Shown: in pieces, positions 1-5,852 of the stretch
Layout: each line of letters begins with the position of its first letter
Position numbering within the stretch: position 1 is the first letter of the stretch
NCBI GenBank assembly: GCA_033764265.1
Contig: JANRJB010000430.1
Location: 1-10,554 of the forward strand
Reading direction: 5' to 3'
From: VGEM01 sp033764265
Lineage (GTDB): Bacteria > Pseudomonadota > Alphaproteobacteria > Rhodospirillales > Rhodospirillaceae
Length of the DNA: 10,554 nt
Translations under genes and position numbers: made by a program
Notes under the pieces: model-generated
Told to the model about the DNA's origin: nothing
Database searches by the model: none
Seen by the model: the letters and a program-made list of their open reading frames with translations, nothing else

Positions 1-2108
1 CGGTGCAGGATGTAGCGCTCGAGCTCGGGCATCTCGGCCGGCGCGACGCGCTCGGCCTCGGTGAAGCCGTCGAGATTGCCGAGCAGATAGCGCAGGGTGT
101 TGCGCAGCCGGCGATAGAGGTCGCCCATCTGCTTGAGGATGTTGGGGCCGATCGACAGGTCTTGCGCGTAGTCCGACGCCACCACCCACAGCCGCAGGAT
201 GTCGGCGCCGGCGGTCTGCACCACGTCCTGGGGCGAGACCACGTTGCCGAGCGACTTCGACATCTTGCGGTTCTGTTCATCGAGCACGAAGCCGTGGGTC
301 AGCACCGCGTCGAACGGCGCGCGACCGCGGGTGCCGCAACTTTCCAGAAGCGAGGTGTGGAACCAGCCGCGGTGCTGGTCGGAGCCCTCGAGATAAAGGT
401 CCGCCGGCCATTTCAGCTCGGGCCGTTGCTCCAGCACGAAGGCGTGCGTGGAGCCGGAGTCGAACCACACCTCGACGATGTCGGTGACCTGCGACCAATC
501 CTCGGCCGTGTAGCCGTTGCCCAGGAAGCGTTCCGGCGGCGAGGTCAGCCAGGCATCCGAGCCTTCGGCTTCGAACGCTGTGGCGATGCGCTCGAACACC
601 GCCGGGTCCTTCAGCACTTCGCCGGATTGCTTGTGCACGAAAATGGCGATCGGCACGCCCCAGGCGCGCTGGCGCGAGATGCACCAATCGGGCCGGCTTT
701 CGACCATCGCGTGGATGCGGTTGCGACCCTGCGCCGGCACCCAGGTGGTGGCGTTGATCGACGCCAGCGCCTTGGCGCGCAGATCGCCGCGATCCATTGA
801 AATGAACCACTGCGGCGTGGCGCGGAAGATCAGCGGCGCCTTGGACCGCCAGGAATGCGGATAGCTGTGGGTCAGCTTGCCGTGGGCCAGCAGCGCGCCC
901 ACGTCCTTCAAGGCGGCGACGACCTTGGGGTCGACCTTGAAGACATGCTCGCCGGCGAACAGCGGGACGCTGGCCACGTAGAGCCCGTCGCCATTGACCG
1001 TTTCCGGGATCGGCAGGTTATGGGCGCGGCCGAGCTCGTAGTCGTCTTCGCCGTGGCCGGGCGCGCAGTGCACGAAGCCGGTGCCGGCCTCGGTGGTGAC
1101 GAACCCGCCCGGCAACAACGGCACGTCGAAGTCGTAGCCTTTCCCGTGCCATGGATGGCGGCAGACGGTGCCCGAAAACGCCGAACCCTTGAGCGTGGCG
1201 ACCGCCGTGTGCGCGGCGATGCCGGCTACCTTGAGGGTTTCGGCGAGCAGGGGTTGGGCGACGGCAAAACGTTCGCCGACGCGCGCCAGGCTTTTCTCGC
1301 CGGTCGCGGTCACCTCGATCACGGCGTAGTCGATGTCGGGACCATAGGCGATCGCGCGGTTGCCGGGCAGCGTCCACGGCGTCGTCGTCCAGATCACCAC
1401 GCTGTGTCCGGCCAGCGCGGCCACTGCGGTCTTGGCGACGGGAAAGCGCACCCAGACCGTGGTCGAAACATGGTCGTCGTATTCCACCTCGGCGTCGGCC
1501 AGCGCGGTCTTTTCCACCACCGACCACAACACCGGCTTCGCGCCGCGATACAGGCTGCCCGACTGCACGAACTTGGCCAGCTCGCGTACGATCGCCGCTT
1601 CGGCCCCATTGCTCATGGTGGTGTAGGGATTGTCCCAGTCGCCAACCACGCCCAGGCGCTTGAACTCCTCTTTCTGCACCTCGATCCACTTGGCGGCGAA
1701 CTCGCGGCACTGGCGGCGAAACTCCACCGGCGGCACCGCGTCCTTGCTCTGTCCCTTGGCGCGATACTCTTCCTCGATCTTCCATTCGATCGGCAGGCCG
1801 TGGCAGTCCCAGCCCGGCACGTAGGGCGCGTCGAAGCCCATCATCTGCCGCGCCCGCACGATGACGTCCTTGAGGATTTTGTTGAGCGCGTGGCCGATGT
1901 GCAGGTTGCCGTTGGCGTAGGGCGGCCCGTCGTGCAGCACGAACTTGGGCCGGCCGGCGGCGGCCTCGCGCTGGCGGCGGTACAGGTCGAGCTGCGCCCA
2001 ACGGGCGAGCAATTTCGGCTCGAGCTGCGGCAGCCCGGCGCGCATCTCGAAGTCGGTCTTGGGCAGGAAGACGGTGGACTTGTAATCGGGCGGGGAGTCG
2101 GTCGGCAT
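1..2108 (-). CDS. ileS: Isoleucyl-tRNA synthetase (3' part missing at window edge)
   Basis: Class I aminoacyl-tRNA synthetase that charges tRNA-Ile with isoleucine in the cytoplasm. The reading frame is open from ATG at 2106-2108 to the window edge without a stop, giving 702 codons; full-length bacterial IleRS is usually about 900-1000 residues, so the anticodon-binding and C-terminal parts lie outside. Visible landmarks: N-terminal DYKSTVFLPKTDFEMR (8-23), the HIGH motif at residues 70-73 (1890-1901), the editing-domain threonine-rich WTTTPWTLP at 240-248, the editing-site HGEDDY at 352-357, WFDSGSTH just before the second active-site half, and KMSKS at 615-619 (252-266). These match IleRS rather than LeuRS or ValRS. 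The start fits because the conserved DYK segment begins only seven residues in. No clear Shine-Dalgarno is visible; a short inverted repeat sits directly upstream. It lies 154 nt downstream of ribF, a common bacterial neighbour. Confidence 0.98.
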   Translation of the reverse strand, partial: MPTDSPPDYKSTVFLPKTDFEMRAGLPQLEPKLLARWAQLDLYRRQREAAAGRPKFVLHDGPPYANGNLHIGHALNKILKDVIVRARQMMGFDAPYVPGWDCHGLPIEWKIEEEYRAKGQSKDAVPPVEFRRQCREFAAKWIEVQKEEFKRLGVVGDWDNPYTTMSNGAEAAIVRELAKFVQSGSLYRGAKPVLWSVVEKTALADAEVEYDDHVSTTVWVRFPVAKTAVAALAGHSVVIWTTTPWTLPGNRAIAYGPDIDYAVIEVTATGEKSLARVGERFAVAQPLLAETLKVAGIAAHTAVATLKGSAFSGTVCRHPWHGKGYDFDVPLLPGGFVTTEAGTGFVHCAPGHGEDDYELGRAHNLPIPETVNGDGLYVASVPLFAGEHVFKVDPKVVAALKDVGALLAHGKLTHSYPHSWRSKAPLIFRATPQWFISMDRGDLRAKALASINATTWVPAQGRNRIHAMVESRPDWCISRQRAWGVPIAIFVHKQSGEVLKDPAVFERIATAFEAEGSDAWLTSPPERFLGNGYTAEDWSQVTDIVEVWFDSGSTHAFVLEQRPELKWPADLYLEGSDQHRGWFHTSLLESCGTRGRAPFDAVLTHGFVLDEQNRKMSKSLGNVVSPQDVVQTAGADILRLWVVASDYAQDLSIGPNILKQMGDLYRRLRNTLRYLLGNLDGFTEAERVAPAEMPELERYILH

Positions 2109-2110
2109 GA

Positions 2111-2123
2111 TCGGGAATCCCGA
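2111..2123. repeat. Short inverted repeat at the ileS start
   Basis: TCGGGA-A-TCCCGA is a perfect 6-base inverted repeat with one central base, ending two bases from the ileS start codon. In RNA it would form a small stem-loop (about 4 bp with a 5-base loop) exactly where a ribosome binding site is expected, and no good Shine-Dalgarno is seen there. It might affect ileS translation, but such a short dyad can also arise by chance. Confidence 0.4.
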
Positions 2124-2158
2124 GACGGGCGGGTTGGGTCGGTCGGAAAAGGCTAAAG

Positions 2159-2182
2159 CCCCATTCTGCTTACAGAATGGGG
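2159..2182 (-). terminator. Perfect 10-bp hairpin between ribF and ileS
   Basis: CCCCATTCTG (2159-2168) and CAGAATGGGG (2173-2182) are exact reverse complements separated by a 4-base loop. On the minus strand the stem is followed by CTTTAGCCTTTTCC, a modest T-rich run, so it could act as a weak intrinsic terminator for the maoC-ribF transcript. It lies 80 nt beyond the ribF stop and about 50 nt before the ileS start, so a role as a leader or processing hairpin for ileS is equally possible. The hairpin is certain from the sequence; its function is not. Confidence 0.55.
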
Positions 2183-2262
2183 GTCGGAATTCGCCCGCTG
2201 CGACGCCGCCTGAAACCGGGATGGGCCATGACGCTGGTGTCTATCAAGACGCCAAAACCCGA

Positions 2263-3261
2263 TCAAGGTGGCCCGGCGGGGAACCCGACATAGGGCGCCT
2301 TGGCCGTGACGAAGCCGTGGCCGGCCAAGAGGCCGCGGGCCTGGACACAGTCTTGGGCGATCTGCGCCTTGATCGCCTCAAGCCCGGCGAACTTCATCTC
2401 CGGGCGCAGATAGTCCACCAGCGCCACGCGCAGATGCTTCTGGTAGAGGTCCTCGTTGAAATCGAAGATGTGGACCTCGAGCAGCAGGTCCTTCTTGTTG
2501 AAGGTGGGCCGGTAGCCGAAGTTGGCGATCGCGTTGTGCCATATCGTTTCGGCGCCGCGGTCGATGCCCGCGCGCACCGCGTAGACGCCCCGGCGCGGAT
2601 GCAGGTAGTCGCGGTGCGGCAGGTTGGCGGTCGGGAAGCCCATGAACCGGCCGCGCTGGTCGCCGTGCTCGACGCGACCCTCGATCTCCCAGTAGCGGCC
2701 GAGCAGCGCGGCGGCCTCGCCGCAGCGGCCAGCCTTGAGAAAGTCGCGGATGTTCGACGAGGAATAGCGCGGGCCGGTGGCGGCCTTCATTTCGTCGACC
2801 GCGGTGACGCCGAACCCGCCGGCGGCGGCCTTGGCCTGCAACAGCGCCACGTTGCCGGCGCGGCCGCGTCCGAAGACGTAGTCGAACCCGACCACTACGT
2901 GCGAGACGCCAAGCCCGCCCACCAGAATCTCGTCGATGAAATTGTCCGCGGTGCGTTGCGAGAACTCGCGGTCGAACGCCTGGACGTACAAGTAATCGAT
3001 GCCCATGGCCTCGATCAGGCGGGCCTTGATGCGAAACGGGCTGAGCCGGAACGGCTCCTGCTCCGGCTGGAAGAACAGTCGCGGGTGCGGCTCGAAGGTC
3101 ATCACCGCGGCGGCCACGCCCTTGGCGCGGGCCAGCCGCACCGCTTCGCCGATCACGGCCTGGTGGCCGAGGTGCAGGCCGTCAAAGTTGCCGAGCGCGA
3201 TGACGCCGCCGCGCAGGGCGGCGGGCACTTCGCCGAAATAGCGGATCAGGCGCATCGGCAT
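2263..3261 (-). CDS. ribF: Bifunctional riboflavin kinase / FAD synthetase
   Basis: Cytoplasmic enzyme that phosphorylates riboflavin to FMN and then adenylates FMN to FAD. The 332-residue product has the usual family length (about 310-330). The N-terminal nucleotidyltransferase (FMN adenylyltransferase) domain shows GNFDGLHLGH at 24-33, FEPHP at 56-60, GFDYVFGRGRAG at 125-136 and SSSNIR at 167-172. The C-terminal riboflavin kinase domain shows GFPTANL at 208-214, GVYAVRAG at 225-232, ANFGYRPTF at 246-254 and LEVHIFDF at 261-268, which contains the expected catalytic glutamate. Two in-frame ATGs occur at codons 1 and 3 (MPMR), so the start may be 6 nt shorter; neither has a strong Shine-Dalgarno. 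The gene begins 19 nt after the maoC-like stop, which argues for co-transcription and possibly translational coupling. Confidence 0.97.
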   Translation of the reverse strand: MPMRLIRYFGEVPAALRGGVIALGNFDGLHLGHQAVIGEAVRLARAKGVAAAVMTFEPHPRLFFQPEQEPFRLSPFRIKARLIEAMGIDYLYVQAFDREFSQRTADNFIDEILVGGLGVSHVVVGFDYVFGRGRAGNVALLQAKAAAGGFGVTAVDEMKAATGPRYSSSNIRDFLKAGRCGEAAALLGRYWEIEGRVEHGDQRGRFMGFPTANLPHRDYLHPRRGVYAVRAGIDRGAETIWHNAIANFGYRPTFNKKDLLLEVHIFDFNEDLYQKHLRVALVDYLRPEMKFAGLEAIKAQIAQDCVQARGLLAGHGFVTAKAPYVGFPAGPP

Positions 3262-3280
3262 GGAACCCGCGCCGCCCCGG

Positions 3281-3727
3281 TCAACCGCGCGCGGGCACCA
3301 ACAGCGTCGCCTCGCCGTCGATCACCACCGTCTCGCCGACCAGGCACTGGGTCTTGAAGGTCACGAACTTCTTTTCGGGTGCGAGCGCGGTCACCTCGAC
3401 GCGCGCGGTGACGGTGTCGCCGATCTTCACCGGGGCGCGGAACTTGAGGCTCTGCGCGACGTAGATGGCGCCGGTGCCCGGCATGCGCGTGCCGAACACC
3501 GCCGAGATGAAGCCGGCCGACAGCATGCCGTGCGCGATGCGCTCCTTGAACCGGGTCTTGGCGGCGAACGCGGCATCGAGATGAACCGGATTGGTGTCGC
3601 CGGACACCTCGGCGAACTTGGCGATGTCGGCTTCGGTCACGGTCTTGGCGAAGCTTGCCGACATGCCGACCGACAGATCCTCGAAAGCGTAGCTTGAATG
3701 CGCGCTGGATTGGGCTGCGTTCGCCAT
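3281..3727 (-). CDS. MaoC family dehydratase, PhaJ-like (R)-specific enoyl-CoA hydratase
   Basis: A 148-residue single hot-dog-fold protein of the MaoC/PhaJ family, which hydrates trans-2-enoyl-CoA to (R)-3-hydroxyacyl-CoA, linking beta-oxidation to polyhydroxyalkanoate or other acyl pools. The hydratase signature SGDTNPVHLD spans residues 42-51, with the catalytic pair Asp44 and His49 at the same five-residue spacing as in the characterised Aeromonas PhaJ. Further family features are ERIAHGMLSAGFIS, PGTGAIYVAQSLKFRAPV, GDTVTARVEVTAL and a C-terminal GEATLL. The start at 3727 is preferred over upstream in-frame ATGs because GGAG lies 11 nt before it and the upstream residues do not resemble the family. 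A possible minus-strand promoter has a -35-like TTGACC at 3806-3811 and a poor -10. It heads the maoC-ribF cluster. The exact substrate cannot be told; a role in PHA synthesis is only inference. Confidence 0.9.
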   Translation of the reverse strand: MANAAQSSAHSSYAFEDLSVGMSASFAKTVTEADIAKFAEVSGDTNPVHLDAAFAAKTRFKERIAHGMLSAGFISAVFGTRMPGTGAIYVAQSLKFRAPVKIGDTVTARVEVTALAPEKKFVTFKTQCLVGETVVIDGEATLLVPARG

Positions 3728-3776
3728 GCGATATTCAACTCCGGTGGTGGGATTGCGCCGAGCGGCGGGGTGGTTC

Positions 3777-4160
3777 ATGCGGAAACAATCAGGTCCACTC
3801 CGCCCGGTCAAGCCGGCAGTCGGTGGACCAGGCGCCGTGCGTTTATTGGCCTTTGCCGCGTGCACTGTCATGCTCTCGGGCTGCGCTGATGGCGCGAACC
3901 GATGGACCAAACCCGGCCAGAGCGCGTCGGCCACGCGCGGCGACCTTGCGACGTGCGAGCGCGACGCCGAGACCGCGACACTGGCCGACCGCGGCCAGTC
4001 GCGGTCGAGCTACAACCCCAGCGGCGGCGCGCGCGGCCTGCCCGGCGAGGGCCGCGACGACCCGTTGGCCATGCATGATCGCAGCGAAGCCGCCACCGAC
4101 TACCGCAAAGCCGTCGCCCGTTGCATGACCGCGGCCGGCTACGCGCGCACGGCGCGCTGA
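3777..4160 (+). CDS. Small lipoprotein of unknown function
   Basis: Predicted secreted lipoprotein; I do not recognise the family. A hydrophobic stretch ends in LSGC, a classic lipobox, so the Cys at residue 36 of this model would be lipidated and the mature part would be about 92 residues in the periplasm. The mature part is polar, Gly/Arg/Asp-rich, with two further cysteines, in DLATCERDAE and in the C-terminal AVARCMTAAGY; a Tyr-x(n)-Cys-Met-x-x-x-Gly-Tyr ending is typical of small proteobacterial lipoproteins. The start is uncertain. ATG 3777 follows a G-rich stretch. GTG 3837 would give a compact 16-residue signal (MRLLAFAACTVMLSGC) that is more typical, and the codons between 3777 and 3837 look less like the local style. 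ATG 3726 would overlap the divergent maoC start. All give the same mature protein. The gene is 27 nt upstream of marR on the same strand. Confidence 0.7.
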   Translation: MRKQSGPLRPVKPAVGGPGAVRLLAFAACTVMLSGCADGANRWTKPGQSASATRGDLATCERDAETATLADRGQSRSSYNPSGGARGLPGEGRDDPLAMHDRSEAATDYRKAVARCMTAAGYARTAR

Positions 4161-4187
4161 TCGAACCCCGCCCGCAGGCGCCGCGCC

Positions 4188-4619
4188 ATGGCCATCCGCC
4201 GCATCGACTCGCTCGGCTATCAGCTTGGCGTCGTCACCCGTGCCTATGACAAGCGGCTGACCGACGCGCTGGCCGGCCTGGGCGTCGCCCCCGGCCAGTT
4301 CCCCGCCCTGGTGATGCTGTACGAAAAGGACGGCCTGACCCAGGCCGAGCTGTGCCGTCGAATCGGCGTCGAGCAGCCGACCATGGCCAACACCTTGAAA
4401 CGGATGGAGCGCGACGGCCTGATCCAGCGGCGCGAGGACGGCGGTGACAAGCGCCGGGCCTTCGTGCACCTGAGCCCGCGGGCCCGCCAGATTCAAGGGC
4501 AGGTCATGGCCGCGGCGCGCGAGGTGGCCGCGCGCGGCGTGCGTACGCTGACCAGCGCCGAACAGGATCAGCTGTTCGCCCTGATGGCCCGCCTGAACGA
4601 GAACCTCAAACCGGACTGA
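4188..4619 (+). CDS. MarR family transcriptional regulator
   Basis: A 143-residue winged-helix DNA-binding protein of normal MarR length, expected to act as a dimer. The N-terminal helix (about 5-30) and C-terminal helices (about 100-140) would form the dimer interface. The helix-turn-helix lies at about 49-75 (LTQAELCRRIGVEQPTMANT), followed by RMERDGLIQR and the basic wing REDGGDKRRAFVHLS at 82-96, which contains the conserved D-x-R-R type contacts. ATG 4188 is preceded by a weak AGG-containing site and fits family N-termini. The ligand and target genes cannot be deduced. It lies 27 nt after the lipoprotein gene, probably co-transcribed, and upstream of the TonB-type operon on the same strand; control of either is possible but unproven. 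Cys56 in the recognition region could be a redox switch, but this is speculative. Confidence 0.93.
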   Translation: MAIRRIDSLGYQLGVVTRAYDKRLTDALAGLGVAPGQFPALVMLYEKDGLTQAELCRRIGVEQPTMANTLKRMERDGLIQRREDGGDKRRAFVHLSPRARQIQGQVMAAAREVAARGVRTLTSAEQDQLFALMARLNENLKPD

Positions 4620-5066
4620 CGCCCGACCAAACGCGTCCGGCAACGGCAAGTCGCTGTTTTTGGCTCGCAATTATTCATTGCCGTGGATTTGTCACCGCGA
4701 TTCGGACGAGGTCCGGGAGGCCGGACGCGGGTACGCGTCGCGGCGCTGTCGCAGAATGATAACAGGCGCCGCAATTGGCGCGCAAATGCAAGGGTTTCAC
4801 GCGCAATTTCGTTTGTCTTGAATAAAGGGTTGATTTGGGCCGAGACAGTCGCCATGGATACGCTCCTTGCGCCCGGCGACCGACCACCGGGCCAACGATC
4901 TAGTTGTGCTTTGGGGAAGGCATGCGGATCGGCACATCGCGGGGGATGGGGTGATCCTGTCCCTATGGCCGTGGCGCCGGATTCTTCAAGCCGTCTTGCC
5001 GACCAGCTGATCGGACTGGGTCGTCATGCTTCTTGAGAACGTCCACCACCATAGGGGGCCGCACAG
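4620..5066 (+). promoter_or_regulatory. Gene-free region upstream of the TonB-type operon
   Basis: About 447 nt without a convincing gene. It is locally more AT-rich than the flanking coding DNA (for example around 4655-4680 and 4785-4840) and holds several inverted repeats: CCGGAC/GTCCGG at 4611-4616 and 4635-4640, the same words in opposite order at 4711-4716 and 4721-4726, GCGCC/GGCGC at 4766-4770 and 4777-4781, and an overlapping larger dyad at 4773-4808. A T5 run at about 4656-4660 follows the first repeat at some distance and is a poor terminator candidate for marR. No promoter with both boxes near consensus could be identified. It probably contains the promoter and operator of the downstream seven-gene operon. 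A 117-codon open frame (4683-5036) is not credible as a gene. Confidence 0.5.
4773..4808. repeat. Imperfect dyad, candidate operator
   Basis: AATTG-g-CGCG (4773-4782) and CGCG-CAATT (4800-4808) are complementary over 9 bp with one bulged G, separated by 17 nt. A smaller perfect dyad GCGCC-GCAATT-GGCGC (4766-4781) overlaps the left arm. Nested dyads roughly 260-300 nt before the first operon gene are consistent with a regulator binding site, but no known consensus is matched convincingly. Confidence 0.35.
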
Positions 5067-5852
5067 ATGCGGAGACTTTTTTCCTCGAAACGAGAGCTGT
5101 TGGCCGGAGCCGCGCTTGCCGCGGCAATGGCGCTGACCGCGCCTGCGTTCGCGCAGGTCGACGCGGTCAAGCAGCAGATCCTGGCACAGCAGCAGGAAAA
5201 CCAGCAGGCGCAAGAGCGCATCAACAAGCTGGATGACGAAACCGGCGCGATTGAGTCCGAGTACAAGGCTGTTCTGCAGCAGCTCGACTCGCTCAACGTC
5301 TACAACAACCAGCTGAAAGAGCTGGTCCGCAGCCAGGAAGCGGAATCCGCGGCGGTGGAAAAGGACATTCTGCGCGTCACCACCATCGACCGCGAAGTCA
5401 TCCCGCTGATGCTGCGCATGGTCGAAGGCCTGAACCAGTTCGTCGCGCTCGACGTGCCGTTCCTGATCGAGGAGCGCACCAGCCGCGTGAAGAACCTGCA
5501 GGCGCTGATGACCCGTTCGGACGCCTCGCCGGCCGAAAAATATCGCCGCGTGCTCGAGGCCTATCAGATCGAGAACGAATACGGCCGCACCATCGAAGGC
5601 TACGCCGGCCAGGTGCAGACCGACGGCGGCAACACCATCAACGTCGACTTCCTGCGCGTTGGCCGCGTCGCGCTGTTCTACCGCACGCTCGACGACGCCA
5701 CCGTGGCGCGCTGGAACCAGAAGGACCGCCGCTGGGAACAGCTGCCGTCCGACTACGTCGCGAACGTGAAGGCGGGTCTGGCCATCGCCCGTCAGCAAGT
5801 CGCCCCCGATATGGTCGTGTTGCCGATCGACGCTCCGGAGACCGTGAAATGA
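5067..5852 (+). CDS. DUF3450 family periplasmic coiled-coil protein, first gene of the TonB-type operon
   Basis: A 261-residue exported protein of the DUF3450 family, whose members are typically found directly upstream of TtpC-like ExbB proteins. Residues 1-29 form a signal peptide with basic n-region (MRRLFSSKRE), hydrophobic core and APAFA before Gln30. Residues about 31-105 are a long Gln/Glu-rich coiled coil. The remainder has the conserved PFLIEERTSR (131-140), EAYQIENEYG (164-173) and NVDFLRVGRVALFYRTLD (192-209). The biochemical role is not established; by context it is probably a periplasmic partner of the TtpC-like protein next door, with which it shares a coiled-coil character. The ATG at 5067 follows AGGGGG with 8 nt spacing. 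Its stop overlaps the next start by 4 nt (ATGA), indicating translational coupling. No enzymatic motif was seen. Confidence 0.92.
   Translation: MRRLFSSKRELLAGAALAAAMALTAPAFAQVDAVKQQILAQQQENQQAQERINKLDDETGAIESEYKAVLQQLDSLNVYNNQLKELVRSQEAESAAVEKDILRVTTIDREVIPLMLRMVEGLNQFVALDVPFLIEERTSRVKNLQALMTRSDASPAEKYRRVLEAYQIENEYGRTIEGYAGQVQTDGGNTINVDFLRVGRVALFYRTLDDATVARWNQKDRRWEQLPSDYVANVKAGLAIARQQVAPDMVVLPIDAPETVK

Noticed and set aside
855..2156. Long plus-strand open frame (433 codons) opposite ileS
   Set aside because: It lies antisense to ileS, whose motifs are unmistakable; the translation is low-complexity and resembles no family. Such antisense frames are common in GC-rich DNA.
2107..3357. Plus-strand open frame (416 codons) opposite ribF
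   Set aside because: It is antisense to a clear RibF and shows no recognisable domain or signal.
4755..4763. AATGATAAC as a Fur-box half-site
   Set aside because: Only one half resembles the Fur consensus and there is no partner half in the right position.
4815..4860. TTGTCT / TTGATT as -35 boxes for the TonB-type operon
   Set aside because: No acceptable -10 box was found 16-18 nt downstream of either, so no promoter is claimed.
4683..5036. 117-codon open frame in the region before the DUF3450 gene
   Set aside because: It has no good ribosome site, its Arg/Ser/Gly-rich sequence matches nothing known, and the codon pattern differs from neighbouring genes. It crosses the inverted repeats.
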